From Kitasatospora phosalacinea (GTDB lineage Bacteria; Actinomycetota; Actinomycetes; Streptomycetales; Streptomycetaceae): a stretch of DNA of 64,000 nucleotides. A program made the position numbers and the translations under genes. The notes under the pieces are model-generated. The model saw only the letters and a list, made by a program, of their open reading frames with translations. It made no database searches and had not been told where the DNA came from. The DNA is taken from positions 46,010 to 110,009 of the forward strand of contig NZ_BSSA01000029.1 of assembly GCF_030268885.1 (NCBI RefSeq), read 5' to 3'. Position 1 is the first letter of the stretch, and every line of letters begins with the position of its first letter. Positions 18,267 through 27,129 of the stretch are shown here, piece after piece.

Positions 18267-19250
18267 TTGCGCACCACCCGCCCCCCACGCACCCCGCTGC
18301 GCGCCACCCCGGCACGCCTCGCCGCCGTCCTGCTGGCCGCCCTGCTGACCCTCCTGGGCACCGCGCTGCCCGCCCACGCCGCCGCCCCCGCCTGGCCGGT
18401 GCTCGCGCAGGGCGCTGGCGGCAACGACGTCGCCAGCCTGCAGTTCCTGCTGCGCCAGCGCGGCCAGACCCTGGTCGCCGGCGGCTACTTCGACGCGCAG
18501 ACCAGGAGCGCCGTCGTCTCCTTCCAGAGCGCCAACGGCCTGACCGCCGACGGGATCGTCGGCCCGAACACCTGGGCCGCGCTGGTCGTCACCGTCTCTC
18601 CCGGGGACAGCCAGGACAACGCCGTCCGGGCGGTGCAGTTCCAGCTCCAGAAGATCGGCTACGACGTGCCCACCGACGGCGTGTTCGCCGGTGCCACCAC
18701 CACCGCCGTGGACGACTTCAAGGCCGGTCGGCAGCTCACCGGCGGCAGCACCGTCGGCCCCACCACCTGGCAGTACCTGCTCGGCTCGGCCGCCGGGAGC
18801 GGCGTCCACGGCGGCTACGCCTTCGTGGTGCCCAAGGGCGCCGTCTCCGGCGGCCGCGACAGCCTGCTCCAGCCGCACCACGACTACCCGGCGGCCGACA
18901 TCCCGGTCGTCGAGTGGACCGACGCCTTCGCCGTCACCTCCGGCACCGCGCGCCAGAACGGCGGCGCCGGCGACGCCTGCGGCTACGGCCTGGCCATCGA
19001 CGGCGACGACGGCGTCACCTACCAGTACTGCCACCTCAACAGCCGCCTGGTCGCCACCGGCACCCGGGTGACACCCGGTCAACTCGTCGCCTACACCGGC
19101 AACACCGGCAACACCACCGGCCCGCACCTGCACTTCGGGATCTTCCGCGGCGGCGTCTCGGTCTGCCCCCAGCAGATGCTGGCCGCCCTGTGGGACGGCA
19201 CCGCCCCGCCGTCCCCGCAGTCACTGCCGACCACCGGCTGCTTCTACTGA
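18267..19250 (+). CDS. Secreted M23 (LytM-type) endopeptidase with peptidoglycan-binding repeats
   Basis: A 327-residue exported protein. The signal peptide ends near AHA at about 38. Two PG_binding_1-like modules (about 45-105 and 115-175) come before an M23 domain at about 185-325. Metal-binding features are HHDYPAADIP and HLHFG (TGPHLHFGIF), the actinobacterial form of the M23 HxxxD and HxH motifs. It should cleave peptide crosslinks. The start is a rare TTG at 18267, supported by GAGGCAGGAAACC and by the position of the signal peptide. It is 57 nt downstream of the lysozyme and 98 nt upstream of the D,D-peptidase. Confidence 0.9.
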   Translation: MRTTRPPRTPLRATPARLAAVLLAALLTLLGTALPAHAAAPAWPVLAQGAGGNDVASLQFLLRQRGQTLVAGGYFDAQTRSAVVSFQSANGLTADGIVGPNTWAALVVTVSPGDSQDNAVRAVQFQLQKIGYDVPTDGVFAGATTTAVDDFKAGRQLTGGSTVGPTTWQYLLGSAAGSGVHGGYAFVVPKGAVSGGRDSLLQPHHDYPAADIPVVEWTDAFAVTSGTARQNGGAGDACGYGLAIDGDDGVTYQYCHLNSRLVATGTRVTPGQLVAYTGNTGNTTGPHLHFGIFRGGVSVCPQQMLAALWDGTAPPSPQSLPTTGCFY

Positions 19251-19348
19251 CCCGACCGCCCACGCCCGGGCGGTGCGGCGGTCCCGCGACCGCCGCACCG
19301 CCGTCCGCTCCCGCTCGACGTCCCGTCACGACGAACAGGAACCCCGCC

Positions 19349-20944
19349 ATGCGTCTCCTGCCACGCCGCCGCCTCGCCCTGCCGACCGCCGCCGCCCTGA
19401 CCGCCGCGCTGCTGGCCGTGCTCGCCCCCGGCGGCAGCGCCCCGCCACCGGCGTCCGCCGCCACCACCTCCGCGCTCACCGCCGACCTCGACCGGCTGCT
19501 GACCGACCCGCGGCTGGCCGGTGCGACCGCTGCCGTCGAGGTGGTGGACGCCGAGAGCGGCGAGGTCCTCTACGCGCACGACTCCCGGCACCTGGTGCTG
19601 CCCGCCTCCACCATGAAACTGGTCACCTCCGCCGCCGCGCTGGACGTGCTCGGTGCCGACCACCGCTTCGGCACGGACGTCCTGGCCACCGGCCGCAGCG
19701 ACGCCGGCGTCCTGCGCGGCGACCTCGTCCTGCGCGGCGGCGGCGACCCCAGCCTGCTGGCCCAGGACCTCGACGCGCTGGCCCGGCAGGTCGCCGACAG
19801 CGGGGTGCGCCTGGTCACCGGCTCGCTGGCCTACGACGCCTCCCGCTACGACGACGTGCCGCTGGGCAGCGGCTGGGCCTGGGACGACGAGCCGTACTAC
19901 TACAGCCCGCAGATCTCCGCGCTGACCGTCGCCAGCGACACCGACTACGACCTGGGCACCCTCCAGGTCACCCTCACCCCGGGCGCGCCCGGCCAGGCCG
20001 CCGCCGTGCAGGTCGTCCCCGCCGACACCGGCGTGCGCATCACCGGCAGCGTCACCACCGGCCAGGCGGGCAGCGGCTACAGCGTCGACGTCACCCGCCG
20101 CCACGGCACCGGCGAGGTCGTGCTCTCCGGCAGCCTGCCCGCCGACGGCGGCCCCGACGACGAGTGGGTCACCGTGGACGACCCCGCGCAGGCCACCGCC
20201 CGGGTCTTCGCCGCCGCCCTGGCCCGGCACGGCGTCCGCGTCCTGGGCGGCGACCCGGTCGCCGCCCCCACCCCCGCCGGGGCCCGGCAGGTGGCCCACC
20301 ACGACTCGGCGCCGCTGGGCGACCTGCTCGTGCCGTTCCTCAAACTCAGCAACAACGGCATCGCGGAGCACCTGGTCAAGGAGATGGGCCGGGTCGGCGC
20401 CGGTGACGGCAGCTGGCCCGCCGGACTCGCCCGGATCGCCGACTTCCTGCACCGCAACGGCCTCGACCCCACCCCGGGCCGTCAGGCGGACGGCTCCGGC
20501 CTGTCCCGCTACGACCTGGTCACCGCCGACCGCTACACCGCACTGCTCGCCTACGCGCGCACCCGGCCCTGGTTCGCGACCTGGTACGAGGCGCTGCCGG
20601 TCGCGGGCGACCCCGACCGGATGGTCGGCGGAACCCTGGCCAACCGGATGCGCGGCACCGCGGCGGCCGGGAACGTCCACGCCAAGACCGGCTCGATGAG
20701 CGGCGTCAACACCCTCGCCGGGTACGTCACCTCGCCCGAGGGCCGCAAGCTCGTCTTCGCCGTCCTGGTCAACGACTTCGCCGGGGCCGGCCCGCGTCCC
20801 GTCATCGACCAGATCGCCGTCCGGCTCGCGGCGGGCCCCGCACCGGCCGAGCAGCTGCGCGCCCAGGTCGAACGCGGCAGCGCCGAGCAGCCGGACGAGC
20901 CCGCCGCGCCGTCGACCGGCGGGCACCGCCGCAGCTGGGACTGA
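19349..20944 (+). CDS. dacB: D-alanyl-D-alanine carboxypeptidase/endopeptidase (S13, PBP4 type)
   Basis: A 531-residue exported S13 peptidase. After a signal peptide (about 1-38) the three active-site motifs of penicillin-binding proteins are present: S87-T-M-K90, S333-N-N335 and K445-T-G447. The large insert between SxxK and SxN is typical of PBP4/DacB. It removes terminal D-Ala or opens D-Ala-containing crosslinks outside the membrane. ATG at 19349 follows GAACAGGAACCCCGCC. It is part of the run lysozyme - M23 peptidase - DacB - kinase on one strand, so secreted cutting and intracellular phosphorylation are genetically linked. The C-terminal 40 residues are Ala/Glu/Pro-rich and probably unstructured. 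Confidence 0.95.
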   Translation: MRLLPRRRLALPTAAALTAALLAVLAPGGSAPPPASAATTSALTADLDRLLTDPRLAGATAAVEVVDAESGEVLYAHDSRHLVLPASTMKLVTSAAALDVLGADHRFGTDVLATGRSDAGVLRGDLVLRGGGDPSLLAQDLDALARQVADSGVRLVTGSLAYDASRYDDVPLGSGWAWDDEPYYYSPQISALTVASDTDYDLGTLQVTLTPGAPGQAAAVQVVPADTGVRITGSVTTGQAGSGYSVDVTRRHGTGEVVLSGSLPADGGPDDEWVTVDDPAQATARVFAAALARHGVRVLGGDPVAAPTPAGARQVAHHDSAPLGDLLVPFLKLSNNGIAEHLVKEMGRVGAGDGSWPAGLARIADFLHRNGLDPTPGRQADGSGLSRYDLVTADRYTALLAYARTRPWFATWYEALPVAGDPDRMVGGTLANRMRGTAAAGNVHAKTGSMSGVNTLAGYVTSPEGRKLVFAVLVNDFAGAGPRPVIDQIAVRLAAGPAPAEQLRAQVERGSAEQPDEPAAPSTGGHRRSWD

Positions 20945-21012
20945 CCGCCCCGCACCGGCACCTGCCCCCACCAGCAGCCCGCCCCGCACCACGGAAGACA
21001 GGGGACGCACCG

Positions 21013-22053
21013 ATGCCCACCACCCCGACCACGCCCGCCCCGCTAGTGATCGGCGTGGACTCCGGAGGCACCAGCACCCGTTGCGCGGTCGTCGGCCTGG
21101 ACGGGCGCGTGCAGGCCCGCGGCCACGGCCCCGGCGGCAACCTGCGCTCCAGCCCGGACCCGGCGGGAGCACTGCGCCAGGCCCTGGAGGACGCGCTGCG
21201 CGGCGTCGACCGCCACCGGATCGCCGCCGGTCACCTGGCGTTCGCCGGAGCCGACGGAGAGGACGCCACCACCTACCGCGAGATGGCCGCCTGGGTCTGG
21301 CGGGAGGCCCGCCTGCCCGGTGCGCCCGTCGTCGGCGACGACCTCGCCGCCGCCGTCGCCGGGGCCACCGACAGCCCGGACGCGCTGCTCCTGCTGTCCG
21401 GGACGGGAGCCGTTGCCGCCCTGTACCGCGGCGGGGCCAGGACCGCCCGGCGCGACGGTTACGGCTGGCTGCTGGGCGACGAGGGCTCCGGGGTGTGGCT
21501 CGGGCGGCAGGCCGTCGTCCGCACGCTCGCCGCCCTGGACGGCCGCGGCCCGGCGACGGCCCTGCTGGACGTCCTGCCCGGGGCGCTCGCCGTGGAGAGC
21601 GGCGGAGCCGACGGCACCGGCACCGCCCTGGCCCGGCGGATGGTCACCGCCGTGCACGCCGCCCCGCCCGCCGAACTCGCCCGCCTCGCGCCGCTGGTGG
21701 ACGCCGTGGCCAGGAACGGGGACCGGGTCGCCGCACGCATCGTCGCCGAGGGCGCCCACCTGCTGTTGCGCACCCTCGACTCCCTCGCCGACGCCACCGG
21801 AGCCGACTTCGCGGCCCTGCCGGTCGTCCTGGCCGGGGGTCTGCTCACCGGCCGCACCCTGCTCGCCGACCGGGTCACGGCCGCCCTGCGGGCCCGGGGC
21901 ACCGCCACCGTTCCGGCCCGGGACGCCGCGACCGGGGCGGCCGCCCTCGCCGCCCTCGCCCTGCGGGCCCCGGCCACGCCCGCCGGGGCCCGGCGGCTGC
22001 ACCGGGCCGTGGCGGGGCTGGGACCAGCCCGCACGGACACGGCGGGGAGCTAA
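21013..22053 (+). CDS. BadF/BadG-type ATPase, probable GlcNAc/MurNAc kinase
   Basis: A 346-residue ASKHA-fold kinase. The phosphate-1 loop is GVDSGGTSTRCAVV near the N-terminus, with GNLRSS as the usual amino-sugar contact region, LLLSGTGAVA as the second phosphate loop, and GDEGSGVWLG. These are features of N-acetylglucosamine kinases and of MurK, which phosphorylates both GlcNAc and MurNAc at C6. Without a PTS in the region, such a kinase would supply MurQ with MurNAc-6-P. ATG at 21013 follows GGGGACGCACCG. Its stop overlaps the stop of the convergent glycosidase gene. Family is clear; MurNAc specificity is inference. Confidence 0.88.
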   Translation: MPTTPTTPAPLVIGVDSGGTSTRCAVVGLDGRVQARGHGPGGNLRSSPDPAGALRQALEDALRGVDRHRIAAGHLAFAGADGEDATTYREMAAWVWREARLPGAPVVGDDLAAAVAGATDSPDALLLLSGTGAVAALYRGGARTARRDGYGWLLGDEGSGVWLGRQAVVRTLAALDGRGPATALLDVLPGALAVESGGADGTGTALARRMVTAVHAAPPAELARLAPLVDAVARNGDRVAARIVAEGAHLLLRTLDSLADATGADFAALPVVLAGGLLTGRTLLADRVTAALRARGTATVPARDAATGAAALAALALRAPATPAGARRLHRAVAGLGPARTDTAGS

Positions 22054-23675
22054 CCGGAGTGCCGGGCCCGGGTGCGGACGGCGGCGCTCGGCAGGCCCTC
22101 CCGGCCGACCCGGTCGACGGCGGTCACCACGTACCAGGCGTCGCGCGCGCCCTCCGGCTCCTCGAACCGGCCGACGGCCGCCGGGACGACGGCCACCAGA
22201 TGGGCGGCGTCCAGGACCGGGTCGCGCCCCGGAGCCGCGTCGTAGCGGTAGACCGCGTACCGGAACGGCGCGGGCCGGGCGCCGTCCCGGACCCGGTCGC
22301 CACCACCCCGGACGCCGATCTCCAGACCGTCCGCGCCGCCGCGCCGGACCCGCACCCCGGGCCGTGCCGGGGCGGCGCCGTCGGCCAGCCGGGGCAGCAG
22401 CGGCACGAGCGCGGGCCGCTGCCAGTGGTCGGCCCGCAGGCGGCTGACCGCGCCGATCCGGTCGGTCCAGGTGTCCTTCGCGCTGAACAGGATGTCGCCG
22501 CTGACCTGCGGCAGCGTGGCGTTCAGGTCGAGGTGGCGGGAGAGCTCGGCCGGGTCCTGCCACGGGGCGGGCTGGGCCGGGTCGGCGACCTTGTACACGG
22601 CCTGGCCGATCCACAGCAGGGTGTCCGTCCCGGCGGTCTGGGCGGCCCACCAGGGCGCCAGCGCGCCGTAGTCGGCGACGGCCAGCCCGATGTGCCAGTA
22701 CAGCTGCGGGGCGACGTAGTCCAGCCACCCCTTGGCGACCCAGCCCCGGGTGTCGGCGTGCAGGCCGTCGTACGACTGGAACGCCCGGGTGGGGGAGCCC
22801 GCCGGGTCGCTGGTGTCGTTGCGCCACACCCCGAACGGGCTGATGCCGAAGCACGCCTCCGGCCGGGCCGCGCGCACCAGGTCCCGCATCTCACTGACCA
22901 TCAGGTCGACGTTGTGGCGGCGCCAGGCGTCGCGGTCCTCCCAGCCCGCGCCGTACGCGGCGAAGGCGTCGTCGTCGGGGAAGTCCCGGCCGCTGACCGG
23001 GTACGGGTAGAAGTAGTCGTCGAAGTGCACCCCGTCGACGTCGTAGCGGCGCACCGCGTCCAGCATCGCCTGCTGCGCGAAGCGGCGGGCCGCGGGCACC
23101 CCCGGGTTGTAGTACAGCTTGCCGCCGTAGGAGACGGTCCACTCCGGGTGGGTGCGGGCCGGGTGGTCGGGCACCAGCGCGGTGACGTCCGGCTGCATGG
23201 AGACCCGGTACGGGTTGAACCAGGCGTGGAAGGCCAGGCCGCGCTCGTGCGCCGCGTCGACCATGAACGCCAGCGGGTCCCAGCCCGGGTCCTGGCCCTG
23301 GACCCCCGTGATCCACTGCGACCACGGCTCGTACGGGGAGGGCCAGAACGCGTCCGCCGTGGGCCGGACCTGGACGAAGACGGCGTTCAGCCCGCGGGCG
23401 ACGGCCCGGTCCAACTGGCCGAGGAAGTCGGTGCGCAGGCGCTCCGGCGGCAGGCCCGGCGCGGACGGCCAGTCGATGTTCACGACCGAGGCGATCCACA
23501 CGCCGCGCAGCTGCGCCTTGGCACCGGTGGCCACCGGGACGGGGGCCGCGGCGTGGCCGGTGCCCGCCCCGGTCAGCAGCCCGCCGCAGGCACCGGAGGC
23601 GACGACGGCCAGCGCGGAGAGCACCGACCGCCGCGACGGGGCGGGGGAGCGGCGGGGGGAATCGGACGACGACAT
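22050..23675 (-). CDS. Exported GHL10 (DUF187) glycosyl hydrolase, DigH/YngK-like
   Basis: A 541-residue exported protein. The N-terminus has the twin-Arg-like PSRRSVLSALAV start and a hydrophobic segment ending near residue 44. A GHL10 barrel follows from about 55 to 370 (LRGVWIASVVNIDWPS, NAVFVQVRPTADAFW, HAWFNPYR, VDGVHFDDYFYPYP, CFGISPFGVWRN). A C-terminal fibronectin-like module ends it. Escherichia coli DigH of this family cleaves glycan strands stripped of stem peptides, a fitting partner for amidases. ATG at 23675 is preceded by CCCCGGAGTCGTC. It is divergent from anmK and convergent with the kinase gene, whose stop codon it overlaps. The precise bond cut is unknown. Confidence 0.88.
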   Translation of the reverse strand: MSSSDSPRRSPAPSRRSVLSALAVVASGACGGLLTGAGTGHAAAPVPVATGAKAQLRGVWIASVVNIDWPSAPGLPPERLRTDFLGQLDRAVARGLNAVFVQVRPTADAFWPSPYEPWSQWITGVQGQDPGWDPLAFMVDAAHERGLAFHAWFNPYRVSMQPDVTALVPDHPARTHPEWTVSYGGKLYYNPGVPAARRFAQQAMLDAVRRYDVDGVHFDDYFYPYPVSGRDFPDDDAFAAYGAGWEDRDAWRRHNVDLMVSEMRDLVRAARPEACFGISPFGVWRNDTSDPAGSPTRAFQSYDGLHADTRGWVAKGWLDYVAPQLYWHIGLAVADYGALAPWWAAQTAGTDTLLWIGQAVYKVADPAQPAPWQDPAELSRHLDLNATLPQVSGDILFSAKDTWTDRIGAVSRLRADHWQRPALVPLLPRLADGAAPARPGVRVRRGGADGLEIGVRGGGDRVRDGARPAPFRYAVYRYDAAPGRDPVLDAAHLVAVVPAAVGRFEEPEGARDAWYVVTAVDRVGREGLPSAAVRTRARHSG

Positions 23676-23909
23676 GACGACTCCGGGGGCTGGAAGGGAC
23701 GGGAGCGCTCGGTGGCGCGGACGGCGCACTCCCGGCGGGGAGCGCCCACTGTGCCGGGTGCGCCACGAGACCCGTCAAGGGGTGCGCCACTCCGCGCGCC
23801 GGATTCCACTGTCAGGCAACTTCCCGGCCCGCGGTCGCCACCCCGCCGCGGGACGCGCACGACGACCCACCCACCACGCCCCACCCACCACGACTCCGGA
23901 GCGCACGCG

Positions 23910-25133
23910 GTGAAAGTACTCGGCCTGATGTCCGGCACCTCCCACGACGCGATCGACACCGCCGTGGTCGACCTCGTCCTCGACGACGACCCCGCCCGCC
24001 CCGACGGCCCGGTGCTGCACGGACGGCTGCTGCACCACGGCGCGGTGCCCTACCCGGACGCGCTGCGGGCCGACCTGACCGCCGCCCTCCCGCCGCACCC
24101 GGCCGACCTGGCCGCCGTCTGCCGCCTGGACACCCGGATCGGGCAGGCCTTCGCGGCCGCCGCGGCCGGGGCGGCCACCGCCGTCGGCGGGGTCGACCTG
24201 GTGGTCTCGCACGGGCAGACCGTCCACCACTGGGTGGAGGACGGGCAGGTGCGCGGCACCCTCCAACTGGGCCGCCCCGCCTGGATCGCGGAGGCCGTCG
24301 GAGCCCCGGTGGTCGCCGACCTGCGGGCGGCGGACGTGGCCGCGGGCGGGCAGGGCGCGCCCCTGGTCGCCCTGCTGGACGTCCTGCTGCTGGCCGGCCT
24401 GCCCGCCCGACCCGGCCTGCGCCGCGGCGCGCTGAACCTGGGCGGCATCGCCAACCTCACCGTCCCGCGCACCACCGGCGGCAGCGCCGCCGCGTACGAC
24501 ACCGGCCCGGCCAACGCGCTGCTGGACGCGGCGGTGCTGCGCGCCACCGGGCAGCCCTACGACCGCGACGGCGCGCTCGCCGCCCGGGGCCGGGTCGACG
24601 CCCGGCTGCTGGCCCGGCTGCTGGCCGAGCCCTACTACCGGCGCCCGGCGCCGAAGTCCACCGGCAAGGAGCTGTTCCACGCCGCCTACCTGGAGCGGGT
24701 CCTGACGGAGCACCGGGACGCCGGGGGAGCGCGGCCGACCACCGCGGACCTGCTGGCGACCCTGGTCGCGCTGACCGCCCGCACGGTGGCCGACGAGGTG
24801 CGCCGCCACGGCCTGCACGAGGTGCTGGTCTCCGGCGGCGGCTGCCGCAACCCCGTCCTGACGGCCGCGCTCGCCGCCGAACTGCCCGCGGCGGCGCTGC
24901 TGCCCAGCGGTACGGCGGGTCTGCCCGCGGACGCCAAGGAGGCGGTGGCGTTCGCCGTCCTCGGCTGGCACACCGTGCACGGCCTGCCGGCCTCGGTGCC
25001 GTCCTGCACCGGGGCGCGCGGCGCCCGGGTGCTGGGCACGCTCACCCCGGGCGCCGGTGGTCTGCCGCACCCGCCCCGGCTCCGCCGCCCGCCGGTCGCG
25101 GCGCTGTTCCACCCGGCGGCCCACGGCACCTGA
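23910..25133 (+). CDS. anmK: Anhydro-N-acetylmuramic acid kinase
   Basis: A 407-residue kinase with the AnmK opening MKVLGLMSGTSHDAID; the family norm is DGID, so one Gly is Ala here. Further motifs are SHGQTVHH, GTLQLGRPAWIAE, VVADLRAADVAAGGQGAPLV, LNLGGIANLT, YDTGPANALLD and VSGGGCRNP. AnmK hydrolyses and phosphorylates 1,6-anhydro-MurNAc to MurNAc-6-P, which feeds MurQ. Its presence implies that anhydro-muropeptides from lytic transglycosylases are also salvaged. Start is GTG at 23910, directly before the conserved KVLGLMSGTS, with CCGGAG upstream. A GC hairpin follows the gene. Assignment is strong because the motifs run the full length. Confidence 0.96.
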   Translation: MKVLGLMSGTSHDAIDTAVVDLVLDDDPARPDGPVLHGRLLHHGAVPYPDALRADLTAALPPHPADLAAVCRLDTRIGQAFAAAAAGAATAVGGVDLVVSHGQTVHHWVEDGQVRGTLQLGRPAWIAEAVGAPVVADLRAADVAAGGQGAPLVALLDVLLLAGLPARPGLRRGALNLGGIANLTVPRTTGGSAAAYDTGPANALLDAAVLRATGQPYDRDGALAARGRVDARLLARLLAEPYYRRPAPKSTGKELFHAAYLERVLTEHRDAGGARPTTADLLATLVALTARTVADEVRRHGLHEVLVSGGGCRNPVLTAALAAELPAAALLPSGTAGLPADAKEAVAFAVLGWHTVHGLPASVPSCTGARGARVLGTLTPGAGGLPHPPRLRRPPVAALFHPAAHGT

Positions 25134-25195
25134 CGGCTCGACAGAGTGTCGGCACCGCGCCGACCGCCATCGACATCCCGTCCATCGCAGCGGGC

Positions 25196-25224
25196 GCGGG
25201 CCCGCCCCTACGGTGGGGGCCCGC
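25196..25224 (+). terminator. GC-rich hairpin after anmK
   Basis: GCGGG-CCCGCCCC (25196-25208) pairs with GGGGGCCCGC (25215-25224) with a small bulge and a 6-nt loop, 63 nt after the anmK stop. It has no U-tract. It probably separates anmK from the importer 2 operon. Confidence 0.45.
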
Positions 25225-25379
25225 GGAGGACAGCGGCCCGTACCGGCCCACCGGTACGCCCCGCCCCGGACGGCAGTGCGGCCGACCGCCCCCGCCTCCC
25301 ACCCACTCGCACCGCAACCCCCCGTCTCCGGTACCCCCTTCCTGCCCCGCGGGCAGGAACCGAGAGGAACACAGCGGCC

Positions 25380-27023
25380 ATGCACACGCCCCGGCACAGA
25401 CCCTCCCCCGCGCGCCCCTGGTCCGCCCCCGCGGTCGCCACCGCCCTCGTCCTGGCGCTCTCCGCCTGCGGCGGCACCGCCGACGGCGGCGGGAACTCCG
25501 CCGACCAGGGCCCCGGCACCCCCGGCGGCACCTACACCGTCGCCCTGACCGAGCCCAACCACCTGACGCCGGGACAGACCACCGACAGCTACGCGATCCA
25601 GGTCATCGAGGGCCTCTTCGACACCCCGGTCACCCTCGACCCCAAGGACGGCCACGTGCTGCCGCTGGCGGCCGTGTCGGTCGAGTCGACGGACCAGAGG
25701 GTCTGGACGGTCAAGCTGCGTCCGGACGGCGTGTTCCACAACGGCGAGAAGGTCACCGCCCAGAGCTTCGCGGACGCCTGGAACGCCGCCGCCTACGGCC
25801 CCAACGGCTGGGAGTCCAACTACTACTTCGCCCAGATCCAGGGCTACGCCGACCTCAACCCCGGCAAGGACCAGCAGCCCAAGGCCGACAAGCTGTCCGG
25901 CCTGGAGGTGGTCGACGACACCACCCTGAAGGTCACCCTGTCCTCGCCGTTCAGCCAGTTCCCGATGATGCTGGCGTTCACCGCCTTCGCCCCGCTGCCC
26001 AGGGCCGCGTTCACCGACCCGAAGGCGTTCGACGCCCACCCGATCGGCAACGGCCCGTTCCAGATGGACGGCGACTGGGCGCACGACCAGCAGATCGCCC
26101 TGAAGAAGGCCCCCTCCTACGCGGGCAGCCGCAAGCCGATGGCCGACGGCGTCACCTTCAAGATCTTCACCAGCAAGGACACCGCCTTCACCGAGCTCCA
26201 GGCCGGGAACGTCGACGTCATGACGACCGTCCCCGCCGCCCGCGCCCCCGAGGCCAAGCGGTCCTTCGGCGACCGCTACTCCGTCCGCCCCAGCGGCACC
26301 ATGGACTACCTCGGCCTGCCGCTGTGGGACCCGCGCTTCAAGGACCCCGACCTGCGCCGCGCCCTGTCGATGGCCATCGACCGCCCCGGCGTCACCCGGG
26401 CCATCTACAACGGCGTCTTCCAACCGGCCGACTCGATCGTCGCCCCGATGATCCCCGGCCACCGCGACGGGGCCTGCGGCGAGGCCTGCACCTACGACCC
26501 GGCCAAGGCCAAGGCGCTGTTCGACAAGGCGGGCGGCTTCAGCGGCCCGCTGGAGCTCTACTTCTCCAACTCCGACCCCACGTACGAGCAGTGGATGACC
26601 GCGGTCGCCAACCAGCTGAAGCAGAACCTCGGCATCCAGGACGTCACCTTCAAGAAGATGGCCTCCGCCGACCTCGGCCCGATCCTCAACAAGCGCCAGG
26701 GCACCGGCCCCTACCGCCAGAACTGGGTGATCGACTACCCGAGCATGCAGAACTACCTGGACGGGCTGTACAACCCCGACAACCGGATGGGCTGGAGCGC
26801 CCCGCAGTTCGACGCGCTCGTCGCCCGGGGCAACGCGGCGAAGGACGCCGCGGACGGCCTGGCCGCCTACCAGCAGGCCGAGGACCTCGCCCTCCGGGAG
26901 ATGCCGCTGATCCCGCTGTGGAACTGGCAGGACCAGTCGGCCTGGAGCGACAAGGTCGGCCACGTGCTGATCGACCCGTACGTCACCGGCCTGCACCTCG
27001 ACCAGGTCACCGTCCGGCACTGA
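25380..27023 (+). CDS. Family 5 extracellular substrate-binding lipoprotein (importer 2)
   Basis: A 547-residue lipoprotein heading a second complete oligopeptide-type importer. The signal peptide ends in the lipobox LSAC with Cys30. SBP_bac_5 segments include VWTVKLRPDGVFHNGEKVTAQSFADAWNAA, DAHPIGNGPF, and LRRALSMAIDRPGV, close to OppA/DppA proteins. It shares little with the binding protein of importer 1 beyond the fold, so the two systems probably take different peptide ligands. ATG at 25380 follows GAGAGGAACACAGCGGCC. The region upstream has no obvious operator. Function as peptide uptake is secure; cell-wall peptide as ligand is inferred from position between anmK and two wall hydrolase genes. 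Confidence 0.94.
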   Translation: MHTPRHRPSPARPWSAPAVATALVLALSACGGTADGGGNSADQGPGTPGGTYTVALTEPNHLTPGQTTDSYAIQVIEGLFDTPVTLDPKDGHVLPLAAVSVESTDQRVWTVKLRPDGVFHNGEKVTAQSFADAWNAAAYGPNGWESNYYFAQIQGYADLNPGKDQQPKADKLSGLEVVDDTTLKVTLSSPFSQFPMMLAFTAFAPLPRAAFTDPKAFDAHPIGNGPFQMDGDWAHDQQIALKKAPSYAGSRKPMADGVTFKIFTSKDTAFTELQAGNVDVMTTVPAARAPEAKRSFGDRYSVRPSGTMDYLGLPLWDPRFKDPDLRRALSMAIDRPGVTRAIYNGVFQPADSIVAPMIPGHRDGACGEACTYDPAKAKALFDKAGGFSGPLELYFSNSDPTYEQWMTAVANQLKQNLGIQDVTFKKMASADLGPILNKRQGTGPYRQNWVIDYPSMQNYLDGLYNPDNRMGWSAPQFDALVARGNAAKDAADGLAAYQQAEDLALREMPLIPLWNWQDQSAWSDKVGHVLIDPYVTGLHLDQVTVRH

Positions 27024-27129
27024 CCGCCCGCGGCGGCCGGCGGGCCGCCGCGGGTACCCCGTACGCACGTCCGCCGCGGCCCGGCACCCGCCCGGGCCGC
27101 CGGGCCCGACCCTCCGGGGGCAGCCTCCC

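Noticed and set aside
23701..23711. GGGAGCGCTC in the anmK/glycosidase promoter as a CebR site
   Set aside because: Only the inner part of the box is symmetric and the flanks do not match; no cellulose-related gene is adjacent.
23756..23790. Direct repeat GGGTGCGCCAC (two copies 24 bp apart) as an operator before the GHL10 gene
   Set aside because: The repeats are short and very GC-rich, without symmetry or a third copy; support is too weak for a feature.
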